Source of the DNA: Sphingobacterium lactis
GTDB taxonomy: Bacteria > Bacteroidota > Bacteroidia > Sphingobacteriales > Sphingobacteriaceae
Length of the DNA: 64,000 nucleotides
Assembly: GCF_011046555.1 (NCBI RefSeq)
Contig: NZ_CP049246.1
Coordinates: forward strand, 3,162,001-3,226,000
Reading direction: 5' to 3'
Part shown: positions 8,950 through 18,758 of the stretch, one piece after another
Position numbering within the stretch: the stretch's first letter is position 1
Layout of the letters: every line of letters begins with the position of its first letter
Translations under genes and position numbers: made by a program
The notes under the pieces: generated by a model
Database searches by the model: none
Seen by the model: the letters and a program-made list of their open reading frames with translations, nothing else
What the model was told of the DNA's origin: nothing

Positions 8950-9597
8950 TTATTTTCCTTCAAATGAAGAAATGATATTGATTCGATACGTAGAGTCCTT
9001 TTCACTCAATTCAAACGATTTCTTATAGGTATCCAATACGCCGAACATCTCCGCCTCGCGACCAGTACCGTTACGGAAGAAATATTTAAAACTATAAGTT
9101 CCCTGTGTACTTAAATCAACCGGTTTATTGTTCGAGGAAAATATCAACGGCAAAAGCGTCTTGCTGCTCATCTTTCCATCCGTAGGCAGGTTAAAGATGG
9201 TACCCAAGCTCTTTACAAAATTGTCCGAAGGAACCCCAATGGAAGAGAATTTCACGCCACCTTCCACAAAACCTTTCTCACCGTCAGGTCGCCCATCTCC
9301 GGCTACACCTGCGGGGATATTTTTCATGACTTCCACCTGAAAGCCAACGGTATCGGAATTGTATAGTGAATGTGCCGTATAAAGCACGGAAGAATCGGTC
9401 TGCCCAACCTCATTGAGATCAAAGAAGAATTTGTTGATGTCACCACTTGCGCTATTCACCAAGGGTGGCAATCCAGCAGATGTAACGGCCGTACCGGTTG
9501 AATCCGCTGTGGATGTATTGGATTGATTCGAATTTCCGCATGCACTCATCCACACCAGTGCAGATGCCAAAAGGGTATATGTTGTAATTTTTTTCAT
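8950..9597 (-). CDS. Putative lipoprotein, function unknown
   Basis: 215 residues. Lipoprotein signal with lipobox WMSAC (Cys20), then a Ser/Thr-rich linker (SNQSNTSTADSTGTAV) typical of surface-exposed or periplasmic lipoproteins, then a soluble domain of about 170 residues (VEVMKNIPAGVAGDGRPDGEKG, FSLGIF-type strands) that I do not recognise. It stands alone between the dehydrogenase gene upstream and a terminator downstream. Confidence 0.7.
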   Translation of the reverse strand: MKKITTYTLLASALVWMSACGNSNQSNTSTADSTGTAVTSAGLPPLVNSASGDINKFFFDLNEVGQTDSSVLYTAHSLYNSDTVGFQVEVMKNIPAGVAGDGRPDGEKGFVEGGVKFSSIGVPSDNFVKSLGTIFNLPTDGKMSSKTLLPLIFSSNNKPVDLSTQGTYSFKYFFRNGTGREAEMFGVLDTYKKSFELSEKDSTYRINIISSFEGK

Positions 9598-9643
9598 AAT
9601 TATCTATTTATATTGTAAAACAATAAGATACAGAAAATGTTTG

Positions 9644-12568
9644 TTACTTTTTCAATAATGCCGCATAGATGATTTCTACCGGATGAAACGATTTCCGCTG
9701 CAAACCATCCTTGATCTGGTGCCTGCAGGAGGTACCCGCAGCCGCAACAAGATATTCTGGGCCTGTCTTTCTCAATGTTGGGAAAAGCACCAGCTCTGCC
9801 ACCTTTTGAGAAACTTCAAAGTGTTCTTTTTCATAGCCAAAGGATCCTGCCATACCACAACAACCGGAAGGGATCACCTCCACTTCGTAATTGGAAGGGA
9901 ACGAAAGCAACCGTTTGGTATAATCCACCAATTTGAATGCCTTCTGGTAGCAATGTCCATGCAACTTAATCTTCTGAGGTTCGGAAGTGAACTGCTCCGG
10001 ATGGATTCTTCCCGCTTCGATTTCGCGAACCAGAAACTCATCGATCATCAAGGCATGCTGCCCCAGCTGAATGGCCTTTTCTCGTTTTGGCGCATCCACC
10101 AAGTCGGGATATTCATCCCGGAAAGTAATGATTGCCGACGGCTCAATACCCAACAATGGCGTCTCGGCGGAAATCTGATCGGCAACCAGATCCACATTTT
10201 TATTCGCCAATTCTTTTGCTTTCTTCACGAAGCCCTTCGAAAGGTACGTCCGCCCACTTTCCGACAGCTTCGGCACGTGTACTTCATACCCCAAAGCCGT
10301 CAATAATTTATATGCAGTGATCCCGATTTCTGTATCGTTATAATTGGTAAACTCATCCGAAAACAGGTAGACCTTACGTTTTTTCTGTTCAACTTTTTGT
10401 TTATTTACCCATTGTGAAAACGTTGTACCTGATACTTTTGGCAACGAACGACCCGGCGCAAAACCAACCACGCTCTTAATGACACTGGAGGTCAGTCCAT
10501 TGGTGGCAAAGAAATTATAGATTGGCGCCACCATGGCCCCAAGCTTTTGGGATTGCGTAAAATTGGCAATGACCTTCGCACGGAATGGACTCCCGTTCGC
10601 ATCGTAGTAATGCTGCAGAAATTCCGCTTTCATTTTCGCAATATCCACACTGGAAGGACATTCGGTTTTACAGCCCTTACAGCTCAAGCACAGATCCATC
10701 ACCTCCTTGATTTCATCGTGATCAAAGCGATTGGTCTTGGTGGAGTTGGTCAGGAATTGGCGGAGCATATTGGCACGTGCTCTTGTCGTATCCTTTTCAT
10801 CGCGGGTGGCCATAAAGGAAGGACACATCGTACCGCCTGTAATTTCCGTTTTCCGACAGTCGCCAGAACCCGAACATTTCTCCGCCAAACGGAGGATGCT
10901 CTCCTGTTTTGTAAAATCAAAATACGTCCCGATCTTCTTGCCATCATAGACCTGATCATACCGGAGATGCGTATCCATCGCCGGTGTATTGACAATCTTT
11001 CTCGCATTGAATACCTGATTGGGATCGAAGATATCCTTTACTTCAAGTAAGAGTTGATAAACCTTATCTCCCAACACCTTACCGATAAATTCGCCACGCA
11101 ATCGTCCATCTCCATGTTCCCCACTCAGCGATCCGTTGTATTTCAATACCAGATCCGTTGTGCGTTCCAAGATCGTTCGGAACTGCTTTCTTCCAGCCTC
11201 TGTCTTCAGGTTGATAAAGGGTTCAATATGCAGCTCGCCGGCACCGGCATGTGCATAGTAGGAAGCATGCACCCCCTGCTCGGACAGCAATTGTTGCACA
11301 TCGTAGACATAGGCCGGTAAATCCTCAGGGGATACGGCACAATCCTCGATCAGGTTCACGGGCTGCGAATCGCCAGGAAGATTCCTGATCAATCCCAATC
11401 CAGCTTTGCGTACATCCCAAACCAAGTTTGTCTGTTCGGTACCCGTAATCACCGGATAGGCATAGCCCAAGCCAAGTGCTTTTAATTCAGCGATCAATCC
11501 TTCGGCCTGCCGCATAATATCCGCCAGGTCATCTGCGCGGAATTCCACGATCAATAAGGCTTCCGGATCTCCTTCGATAAAGAAACGGTTGTATTGGTAG
11601 GTCGGATGGCCGACCGTAAAATCAAGAATATATTTGTCCACAAGCTCAGATGCTTCCGGACGATGTTTGAGGGCAATGACATTGCCGCGCATGCACTCCA
11701 CCATATCGCTGAAATGTATGCAGACCAAACCGATCTCTTTCGGCGGTAAGGGCATCAGTTTTATTTTTGCTGAAGTCACAATACCAATGGTCCCTTCCGA
11801 ACCAGCCAATAAGTTGCACATATTGAACGGATTATCGGTGTTTGACAGAAGGTCTAATGCATATCCTGTATTGCGTCGTGTAATATCCGATTTCGGGAAT
11901 CCGGCATGGATGGCTTCCTGATTTTCCTTGTTCGCCAACAGGGTATTGATTCCGCGGTATATCTCGCCTTCTCTACCCGATGCTGTCAGTTTGGAAAAAT
12001 AAGCCGCTTCATCCAGCGCCTCAAAGGTTACTTCCGACTCATCATCCAACAGCACTTGTGCAGCTATCAGGTTCTGGCGTGTATCGCCCCATACGATGGA
12101 ATGAAGACCGGAAGAGTTATTACCGATCATACCGCCGATCATCGCTCGGGAAGCCGTGGAAGTTTCCGGACCGAACATCAATCCGTACGGTCTTAAATAA
12201 GCATTCAGATCATCGCGAATCACGCCAGGCTGTACAATTGCCCAGCCCTCTTCCGCATTGACCTCCAGGATCTGGTTGAAGGCTCGGGACACATCTACTA
12301 CAATGCCATCACCTACCACCTGCCCCGCAAGGGAGGTTCCAGCCGTCCGCGGAATTAAGGTGACTCCATTCTCCCGGGCAAAACGGATCAAGATTTTCAG
12401 GTCTTCAACATTGTGCGGAATACACACTGCCAAGGGGATCTCTTGGTAAACCGATGCATCGGTGGCATACGCCATCCGCATGGTTTGATGTGACACTTGA
12501 TGCTCATCGAAAAATAAATCTCCGGATAGAGATTCAGCTAAGGCTACTAATTTAATTTGTACTGACAC
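9644..12568 (-). CDS. FAD-linked D-2-hydroxyacid dehydrogenase fused to Fe-S/CCG domains (YdiJ-type)
   Basis: 974 residues. The N-terminal half is a GlcD-like FAD-binding oxidase (RTAGTSLAGQVVGDGIVVD near 77-95, GSEGTIGIVTSAKIKLMPLP, and the C-terminal FAD-oxidase cap with HGDGRLRGEFIG). The second half is GlpC-like: cluster motif one CSGSGDCRK...CPS, cluster motif two CLSCKGCKTECPS, and two cysteine-rich CCG-type motifs (HGHCYQKA, SGCCGMAGSFG). The fused layout matches E. coli YdiJ, which oxidises D-2-hydroxyglutarate, and related D-lactate dehydrogenases passing electrons to quinone. Which acid is used here is inferred only. The start codon in this reading is GTG. Confidence 0.85.
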   Translation of the reverse strand: MSVQIKLVALAESLSGDLFFDEHQVSHQTMRMAYATDASVYQEIPLAVCIPHNVEDLKILIRFARENGVTLIPRTAGTSLAGQVVGDGIVVDVSRAFNQILEVNAEEGWAIVQPGVIRDDLNAYLRPYGLMFGPETSTASRAMIGGMIGNNSSGLHSIVWGDTRQNLIAAQVLLDDESEVTFEALDEAAYFSKLTASGREGEIYRGINTLLANKENQEAIHAGFPKSDITRRNTGYALDLLSNTDNPFNMCNLLAGSEGTIGIVTSAKIKLMPLPPKEIGLVCIHFSDMVECMRGNVIALKHRPEASELVDKYILDFTVGHPTYQYNRFFIEGDPEALLIVEFRADDLADIMRQAEGLIAELKALGLGYAYPVITGTEQTNLVWDVRKAGLGLIRNLPGDSQPVNLIEDCAVSPEDLPAYVYDVQQLLSEQGVHASYYAHAGAGELHIEPFINLKTEAGRKQFRTILERTTDLVLKYNGSLSGEHGDGRLRGEFIGKVLGDKVYQLLLEVKDIFDPNQVFNARKIVNTPAMDTHLRYDQVYDGKKIGTYFDFTKQESILRLAEKCSGSGDCRKTEITGGTMCPSFMATRDEKDTTRARANMLRQFLTNSTKTNRFDHDEIKEVMDLCLSCKGCKTECPSSVDIAKMKAEFLQHYYDANGSPFRAKVIANFTQSQKLGAMVAPIYNFFATNGLTSSVIKSVVGFAPGRSLPKVSGTTFSQWVNKQKVEQKKRKVYLFSDEFTNYNDTEIGITAYKLLTALGYEVHVPKLSESGRTYLSKGFVKKAKELANKNVDLVADQISAETPLLGIEPSAIITFRDEYPDLVDAPKREKAIQLGQHALMIDEFLVREIEAGRIHPEQFTSEPQKIKLHGHCYQKAFKLVDYTKRLLSFPSNYEVEVIPSGCCGMAGSFGYEKEHFEVSQKVAELVLFPTLRKTGPEYLVAAAGTSCRHQIKDGLQRKSFHPVEIIYAALLKK

Positions 12569-12793
12569 GACTAGATAGATTGATGAACAAAATTAATCAT
12601 TGTTTCATAAAAAACGCCTTTTAAACATTTATTTCGGTAATTCCCACATCCTTTGTATATTACATTACCAAACGGGATACATTCTTCCCGAAAATCAACA
12701 CAACGTCGGAATAACAAAAACTTAACTGAATTTTATTCATTTTTTTACACTAAATTTTGAATATCGTTCGGAATTTACGATATTTGCCGCACT

Positions 12794-13273
12794 ATGGCAA
12801 AATTAGAGATTTCACTCGATCAGATTGACCTTCAAATCATTAGGATCATGCAGGACAATGCCCGCACCAACAACGCGGACATTGCTCGTGAACTGGGCAT
12901 GGCGCCTTCCGCTATCTTGGAACGTGTCAAGAAATTGGAACAGAAGGAAGTGATCCTGCAATACAATGCACGGATCAACCCAGCGGCGTTGGATCAGAAG
13001 ATGCTTTCCTTTATTTTCATCAAGACCCAGGATATCATCGGGGTGCAGAAGGTAGGGCTGTTGCTTGCGGAGATTCCCGAAGTATTGGAAGTGCATGACA
13101 TCGCAGGCGAAGACGGATACCTGATCAAGGTGAGAACCAATGATTCTGCCGGCTTGGTCGATCTGATGCGCAACTCCCTGAGTAAAATCGAGGGCATTAT
13201 CTCCACGCGGACGACCATCGTATTGGAGACGGTTAAAGAAGACAATAAATTAGTAATTCCGAATAAGGACTAG
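12794..13273 (+). CDS. Lrp/AsnC family transcriptional regulator
   Basis: 159 residues with the full two-domain layout: N-terminal winged helix (DLQIIRIMQDNARTNNADIA, recognition helix SAILERVKKLEQ, about residues 9-55) and a C-terminal RAM effector domain (VLEVHDIAGEDGYLIKVRTND, about 70-145). These proteins sense amino acids or related small molecules and control metabolism or transport genes. The EamA exporter gene starts 5 bases downstream and is the most obvious target or partner; the divergent dehydrogenase gene is another. The 225-bp upstream gap holds the promoters of both divergent units. Confidence 0.92.
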   Translation: MAKLEISLDQIDLQIIRIMQDNARTNNADIARELGMAPSAILERVKKLEQKEVILQYNARINPAALDQKMLSFIFIKTQDIIGVQKVGLLLAEIPEVLEVHDIAGEDGYLIKVRTNDSAGLVDLMRNSLSKIEGIISTRTTIVLETVKEDNKLVIPNKD

Positions 13274-13278
13274 CATAC

Positions 13279-14409
13279 ATGGTTAAATCAGCAAATCCAG
13301 CAGCAAGCACGGTTATTTTTGCTTACCTGGTGGTGTATATTGTTTGGGGATCCACCTTTTTCTTTATCGAGAAAGCATTGCACGCTTTCCCTCCCTTTGT
13401 CCTGGGCTCCATCCGCTTTATCATTGCCGGAACCCTGCTCATGGGCTATTGCTGGTTGAAAGGGTATAAGTTGTACATCAAGAAACCAGTACGCGATGCT
13501 GCAACAGTGGGTTTCCTCCTCCTGTTTGTGGACATGGCGGCGATTATCTGGTCTGAACAATATATTTCCAGTGCCATTGTTTCCATCCTGTCGGCTGCAA
13601 CGGCCATTTGGTTCATTATCCTCGATAAACCCAAATGGAAGGAAAACTTCTCCAGCATTCCGACTTTGTTGGGATTGATCCTCGGATTCCTGGGTGTGGT
13701 CATGTTATTTGCCGAGCAGATCTTCGGAGCTGAAGCTGCAGGTGCAAATAGCGACAAAAAGTTGACCGCCATGATCGTCATGACTTTGGGTACCATTGGC
13801 TGGACAGTCGGTTCCCTGATTTCCAAATACAGCAAAAACTCGGACAAGAAAAAAGCTGAGGAAGAAACAGCCCAGCCTAAAGAAGAGGAAGACCTGAATG
13901 TGATGGTAAAGACTGCTTGGCAGATGGTTGTAGCAGGTACTACCTTTACCTTGGTGGCCCTATTGAACGGAGAATACAAAACCTTCGATTTCCAGGCAGT
14001 ACCTACGGAATATTGGGGCGCCATGATCTACCTGGCATTGATGGGTTCCATCTTGGCCTTCAGTTGTTACATTTACCTGCTGCAGGTGCGGCCAGCAACA
14101 GAGGTCAGTACCTACGCTTATGTGAATCCGATCGTGGCCCTGATCTTGGTCCACTTCTTTACGGATCACATTGTGAGCCGCATGCAGATCATCGGACTGG
14201 CCGTAGTCCTGTTCTCGGTTCTCTTGATGAACTGGAATCTCTACCGCAATTCCGATCTGGTGAAAAACTACAAACGTCGCCGCAAGATCAAGAAATTGCG
14301 CGATATGGCTCCAAAATCCAGTATTCCGCGGATCGTGGAGGTTGCTGAATTTGGCAAGAAAAAAGAAAAGAAATCGAAAGAGGATAAAAATCCGGAGACG
14401 GAACAATAA
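13279..14409 (+). CDS. EamA/DMT-family transporter
   Basis: 376 residues with ten hydrophobic segments arranged as two EamA repeats, the first opening with LVVYIVWGSTFFFIEKALHAFPP (note the WGST motif near residue 23) and the second around TAWQMVVAGTTFTLVALL. DMT transporters export amino acids or other metabolites using a proton gradient in the inner membrane. A charged insert (KKKAEEETAQPKEEEDL) separates the halves and a long Lys-rich cytoplasmic tail ends the protein. It follows the lrp-type gene by 5 bases, so amino-acid export under Lrp control is a reasonable guess. A strong terminator follows. Confidence 0.88.
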   Translation: MVKSANPAASTVIFAYLVVYIVWGSTFFFIEKALHAFPPFVLGSIRFIIAGTLLMGYCWLKGYKLYIKKPVRDAATVGFLLLFVDMAAIIWSEQYISSAIVSILSAATAIWFIILDKPKWKENFSSIPTLLGLILGFLGVVMLFAEQIFGAEAAGANSDKKLTAMIVMTLGTIGWTVGSLISKYSKNSDKKKAEEETAQPKEEEDLNVMVKTAWQMVVAGTTFTLVALLNGEYKTFDFQAVPTEYWGAMIYLALMGSILAFSCYIYLLQVRPATEVSTYAYVNPIVALILVHFFTDHIVSRMQIIGLAVVLFSVLLMNWNLYRNSDLVKNYKRRRKIKKLRDMAPKSSIPRIVEVAEFGKKKEKKSKEDKNPETEQ

Positions 14410-14416
14410 ATACAAC

Positions 14417-14456
14417 AAGCGGCGATATGATCTACATATCGCCGCTTCTGTTTTTT
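14417..14456 (+). terminator. Strong rho-independent terminator
   Basis: Perfect 13-bp inverted repeat AAGCGGCGATATG / CATATCGCCGCTT with a 5-base loop, then CTG and six T. Ends the lrp-eamA transcript. Confidence 0.9.
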
Positions 14457-14459
14457 GTA

Positions 14460-14903
14460 TTATACGTGCTTATGTTGCATTCGGGTGGTAACCGCAATGC
14501 GATTCCAGAAATTGATCTGCCCGATGGCTACGATTAGCTGTGCCACCTGATTATCCGAGAAATATTTCTTTACCGACTGAAAGGTCTCCTCACGAACGCC
14601 TTCCTGGGAAATATGCGTCACTTCTTCCGTAAACTTGAGCACCGCCCGTTCCTCATCGCTAAACAACGGGCTCTCCTCCCATGCCGATAAGGCATAGATA
14701 CGTTGCTCCGTTTCCCCCGCTTTCCGCGCATCCTTGGTATGCATCTCGAGGCAATATGCACATTTATTGATCTGCGAAACCCGGATCTTGATCAGCTCCC
14801 GCAAGGCATAGCTCACGTCCGTATTCGCTAAATAACGCTCCATGGCAAATAGGACTTCATACGCCTTGGGCTCCAGTTCCTGTACATTCATTCTTGTCGA
14901 CAT
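14460..14903 (-). CDS. AhpD-like carboxymuconolactone decarboxylase family protein
   Basis: 147 residues, all-helical. Carries the peroxidase-type redox motif CAYCLEMHTKDA (CxxC then His), followed by ALSAWEESPLFSDEERAVLKF, the usual signature of AhpD-like alkylhydroperoxidase core proteins. Such proteins act as cytosolic thiol antioxidants or have unknown roles. Start may be the ATG at 14903 or the one four codons later (MNVQELEP). Monocistronic, convergent with the EamA gene. Confidence 0.9.
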   Translation of the reverse strand: MSTRMNVQELEPKAYEVLFAMERYLANTDVSYALRELIKIRVSQINKCAYCLEMHTKDARKAGETEQRIYALSAWEESPLFSDEERAVLKFTEEVTHISQEGVREETFQSVKKYFSDNQVAQLIVAIGQINFWNRIAVTTRMQHKHV

Positions 14904-15144
14904 AAAAAATAGTTTAATGTGTTTTCAAATGTAGGGAGTTTGCCGCAACAATTCGGTCAAAAATAAACTCAAATTTTTAACGAATAAGGATAAAAATCAA
15001 TTCATTGTCATAACAACTATCAAGAACTGACCATTTATCATCAAAAAGTCAAAACGTTAAATATTTACTTCCATAAATCATTATTTATATGGTTATTTGC
15101 AATACTTTTTGAATTAAACTTAGAAAAAGTCAGAAAGTCATAGT

Positions 15145-17715
15145 ATGAAAACACCATTATTACACTGGATTTTTACGCTTGGATTGCTGTTAATCTTCCA
15201 ATCATCTTACGCACAACAATACATCACCATAAAGGGGCGGGTGATCAACGCCGATAACAGCGAACCCATCCCCTATGCTTCGATCAAAGTGGTCGGTGCA
15301 GCGAAGGAAATTGGGGCAAGTTCCAACGATAAAGGAGAATATACCCTGAGCATCCCTTCCACGTACCAGAAGATCCGCATCAGCTCAGTGGGGTTTGACT
15401 CGGAAGAATACCCCGTGAGCACCGAGAAGGAACAATATATTCGTGTCATGCTCTTTCCAGCAAACAGCATCGAGGAGGTGGTGGTCAAAGCACCGAAACG
15501 CGTCAAATACTCCAACAAGAACAATCCTGCGGTGGAATTGATCCGTAAGGTAGTCGAACACCGCGACCAGAACCGACTGACAGGGCAAAAATATGCTGAA
15601 TTTGATCAGTATGAAAAGATCAGCCTGGGATTGAGCAACCTGAACGATAAATTCAAGAACAGAAAAGTATTCAAAAAATATCAGTTCCTTTTCGAAGAGG
15701 CCGATTCGGTGAAAGAAGGTGGAAACTATGTGCTACCTGCTTATATGGAGGAAAAATTTTCCAAAGTGTATTACCGCAAGGATCCCAATGCCAAGAAACA
15801 GTACATCCTGGCCGAACGTAAAGCGGAATTCGATCCGAAGTTCGTCGATAACGATGGACTGAGCACGTATTTCAACCGGTTGTACGATGAAGTGGAGATC
15901 TACGATAACAACATCAATATCCTGACCAACCAGTTCTTGAGTCCGATTGCCAACTCCGCACCGACCTTCTACCGTTTCTACATTACCGATACGGTGAAGA
16001 ATAAGGACGAGACATTGGTCGAATTGAGTTTCTTTCCACGGAACAAAAACGATCTTCTTTTCAAAGGGAAATTATATGTGACCCTAGACGGTAACTATGC
16101 GGTCAAAGCGGCTGAGATGACGGTTGCCGACGAGATCAACCTGAATTTCGTGCGCGACCTGGATATCCAGTTGGGATTCAGCAAGACCAATGACAACAAA
16201 TATTACCTTACGAAATCGAGCTTGGGCATTGATTTTGCGCTGACCGGAAAAGGGAAAGGAATCAAGGGCAAGCGTGTCGTATTGATCGACAAATACCAGA
16301 ATGGTATGGAGCGCCCGGACAGTATTTACAATGTTCCCGACCAATTTGTGGTCATCCCGGAGGAAGCACCGGAGCAGAAAGAAGAAAGCTACTGGGCAAC
16401 CCTACGTCCGGAACCGCTGAGCAGATCGGAAGCCATTATCTACAACAATATCGATAGTTTGCAGAAGATGCCGTCTTTCCGCACATTCATGGATCTATCC
16501 GCTTTGATTTTATCCGGCTATAAACAGGCTGGCCCTGTAGAAATCGGTCCGGTAAATACGTTCTATTCCTACAACCCCATCGAAGGATTCCGCCTACGTG
16601 TGGGTGGCCGGACCACGGAACAGCTCAGCAAGCGTTTCTATGTGGAAGGCTATGGTGCCTACGGCTTTGAGGATAAGAAATGGAAGTATTTTGCGGCAGC
16701 AACCTATTCGCTGAACAACAAATCCATCTATAAATTCCCGCAGCATTACCTGCGTGTTTCGGCGTCGTATGACACCAAGATTCCGGGACAGAACTTGGAA
16801 TTTGTACAGGAAGACAACGTCCTGTTATCTTTCAAACGTGGCGAAAACAAAAGTTACCTGTACAATGAGGTCTATCGAGTAGATTACAAGGTGGAATTCA
16901 GCAATAACCTATCCATGAATGCCGGATTAGGTATGTGGAAACAGACACCTGCCGGTGTATTGCAGTTTGCACTTCCGCAGGATGACGGTAGCTTGGTGCC
17001 TATCAACAACCTGAACAGCACGGAATTCAACGTTGGTATCCGCTATGCGCCACATGAGGAATTCTATCAGGGAAAATTATACCGGACACCAATCTTCAAC
17101 AAATACCCGATCCTGAATTTCAATTATACAGCCGGGATCAAGGATCTATTTGGTGGGGAGCATAATTACCATAACTTCAGTTTGGGCGTGTTCAAGCGAT
17201 TCTACCTCTCCCAACTGGGCTATGCGGATGTCAATGTGGACGGAACGTACATCGCGGGTAGCAACCTGCCCTTCCCTGTCCTCAATATCCACAGAGCGAA
17301 TCAGACCTACGCCTATCAGTTGCAGTCGTACAACCTGATGAACTTTATGGAATTCATCTCCGATCACCATGCCTCCATCAATGTGCAATACTATATGAAC
17401 GGATTTATCTTCAATAAGATTCCGTTATTGAATAAATTGAAGCTCCGTGAAGTTTTCAGCTTCAAGGGTGTCTATGGTGGGTTGCGGGATGAAAACAACC
17501 CGAGCTACAATCCTGATGTGTATGCTTGGCAGACGAACGGCGATGGCGACCGGATGTCCTTTACCTTCGGCAGCGAACCGTACATGGAAGCCAGTGCCGG
17601 CGTAGCCAATATCTTCAAGGTATTGCGCGTGGATGTGGTAAAGCGATTGAATTATTTGGATAACCCAAATGCGCCGGAATGGGGAATTCGTGCACGGATT
17701 AAATTTGATTTTTAA
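15145..17715 (+). CDS. DUF5686 outer-membrane protein with carboxypeptidase-like domain
   Basis: 856 residues. Signal peptide ending SSYAQ (24), a carboxypeptidase-regulatory-like beta domain (ITIKGRVINADNSEPIPYAS, about 27-110), the linker motif SIEEVVVKAPKRVKY, then the long DUF5686 region ending in a barrel-like C-terminus with the final aromatic GIRARIKFDF. Widespread in Bacteroidota with unknown role; topology suggests an outer-membrane beta-barrel. It is the first of its transcript, with 241 bp of AT-rich upstream sequence, and is closed by a terminator at 17736. Confidence 0.88.
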   Translation: MKTPLLHWIFTLGLLLIFQSSYAQQYITIKGRVINADNSEPIPYASIKVVGAAKEIGASSNDKGEYTLSIPSTYQKIRISSVGFDSEEYPVSTEKEQYIRVMLFPANSIEEVVVKAPKRVKYSNKNNPAVELIRKVVEHRDQNRLTGQKYAEFDQYEKISLGLSNLNDKFKNRKVFKKYQFLFEEADSVKEGGNYVLPAYMEEKFSKVYYRKDPNAKKQYILAERKAEFDPKFVDNDGLSTYFNRLYDEVEIYDNNINILTNQFLSPIANSAPTFYRFYITDTVKNKDETLVELSFFPRNKNDLLFKGKLYVTLDGNYAVKAAEMTVADEINLNFVRDLDIQLGFSKTNDNKYYLTKSSLGIDFALTGKGKGIKGKRVVLIDKYQNGMERPDSIYNVPDQFVVIPEEAPEQKEESYWATLRPEPLSRSEAIIYNNIDSLQKMPSFRTFMDLSALILSGYKQAGPVEIGPVNTFYSYNPIEGFRLRVGGRTTEQLSKRFYVEGYGAYGFEDKKWKYFAAATYSLNNKSIYKFPQHYLRVSASYDTKIPGQNLEFVQEDNVLLSFKRGENKSYLYNEVYRVDYKVEFSNNLSMNAGLGMWKQTPAGVLQFALPQDDGSLVPINNLNSTEFNVGIRYAPHEEFYQGKLYRTPIFNKYPILNFNYTAGIKDLFGGEHNYHNFSLGVFKRFYLSQLGYADVNVDGTYIAGSNLPFPVLNIHRANQTYAYQLQSYNLMNFMEFISDHHASINVQYYMNGFIFNKIPLLNKLKLREVFSFKGVYGGLRDENNPSYNPDVYAWQTNGDGDRMSFTFGSEPYMEASAGVANIFKVLRVDVVKRLNYLDNPNAPEWGIRARIKFDF

Positions 17716-17735
17716 TAGTTTTAGTTTTGGGAAAG

Positions 17736-17759
17736 GCGCATGAAAATGCGCTTTTTTTT
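17736..17759 (+). terminator. Rho-independent terminator of the DUF5686 gene
   Basis: GCGCAT / ATGCGC stem with GAAA tetraloop followed by eight T. A run of ten G (17760-17769) follows directly. Confidence 0.88.
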
Positions 17760-17842
17760 GGGGGGGGGGCAGGTGAGCATTGATTAAAAATGTATTTCGC
17801 CTAATTGTTTCAATCTGCTTGAAATTCATTGTATTACCCATG

Positions 17843-18138
17843 CCAACCCCGAAGGGGTGTAACTATTTTAGAAACACCGCTAAAAACCATCATAGCCAGA
17901 ACGCCCAAGATTTCGTTTGCTTTAGCAAATCGAAATCTTGGGCGTTCTGGCTATTTTTTATATGGAAATTATAGTTACACCCCTCTGGGGTTCCATGCGG
18001 ACAGCGATGGCTTGCTAAAATAGTTACACCTCTAACGAGGTTGTATAGTACGTAAAATAATTAATTCACATAGCGTTTGGTTACGACATTGGGTACCAAG
18101 AACTGATGGAAAATCTCGTGACTCGGTCTAAGGCACAA
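17843..18138. repeat. Long nested-hairpin repeat, copy 1
   Basis: About 296 bp, nearly identical to a second copy 364 bp further on. Inside it are nested inverted repeats. The central one (17894-17952) has arms of about 28 bp starting AGCCAGAACGCCC and broken by a single extra base. Around it, AACCCCGAAGGGGTGTAACT faces AGTTACACCCCTCTGGGGTT with few mismatches, and GTGTAACTATTTTAG has a perfect inverse, CTAAAATAGTTACAC, further right. Short frames across it are not convincing genes. It looks like a non-autonomous palindromic intergenic element; the family is not known to me. Confidence 0.8.
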
Positions 18139-18206
18139 AAAACATCTTACGATTCCTTTTATCACATTTCGGCAACAAGAAGAATGGGATGTAATACCAC
18201 ACCAAG

Positions 18207-18500
18207 CCAACCCCGAAGGGGTGTAACTATTTTAGAAACACCGCTAAAAACCATCAAAGCCAGAACGCCCAAGATTTCGTTTGCTTTAGCAAATCGAAAT
18301 CTTGGGCGTTCTGGCAATTTTTTATATGGCGTTCATAGTTACACCCCTCTGGGGTTGCATACGGACAGCGATGGCTTGCTAAAATAGTTACACTCTAACG
18401 AGGTTGTATGGTGGATAAAATAATTAATCACCTAGCTTTTGGTTACGACATAGGGTACCAAGAACTGATGGTAAATCCCGGGACTCGATCTAAGGCACAA
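18207..18500. repeat. Long nested-hairpin repeat, copy 2
   Basis: Second copy of the element at 17843, about 294 bp in the same orientation and differing by scattered substitutions and a few single-base indels. The central hairpin is at 18259-18315. Its right end (AAGGCACAA) merges into the first unit of the following short hairpin repeat. The 68 bp between the copies is not repeated. Confidence 0.8.
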
Positions 18501-18715
18501 GAGATCCACCGCACAACCCTGCCGCACAACTCTTGCGCCAGCGGGCGTTAATAAAATGCCAAAGGCACAAGAGACCCAACCCACAGGCCCAACCGCACAA
18601 CTCTTGCGCCAGCCTAAATAAACCCTACCGCTCAATCCATACTCCAGCGGGCGTTAATAAAATGCCAAAGGCACAAGAGACCCAAACCACAACCCTGCCT
18701 CACAATTCTTGCGCC
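18494..18715. repeat. Three units of a short hairpin repeat (GGCACAAGAG ... CTCTTGCGCC)
   Basis: Three units at 18494-18539, 18564-18610 and 18670-18715. Each starts GGCACAAGAG and ends in CTCTTGCGCC (TTCTTGCGCC in the third), so each can fold into an imperfect hairpin of about 10 bp. Units one and two are followed, directly or after a short insert, by the same CGGGCGTTAATAAAATGCC linker. No gene is supported between 17770 and 18758. Confidence 0.7.
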
Positions 18716-18758
18716 AGCGTAAACTAATCCTAGCGCCCGACCCACACCCCAGCACACC

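Noticed and set aside
15145-17715. Reading the DUF5686 gene as a TonB-dependent receptor because of its carboxypeptidase-like N-terminus
   Set aside because: No plug domain is present and the body matches the DUF5686 pattern.
17760-17769. Run of ten G, a possible phase-variation tract
   Set aside because: It lies after a terminator and in no gene or promoter, so a switching role is not supported.
17829-18387. Two short frames (17829-18023 and 18106-18387) whose products share QPRRGVTILETPLKTI
   Set aside because: The similarity simply reflects the duplicated 295-bp DNA element; the frames lie across hairpins, have no family and differ in their ends.
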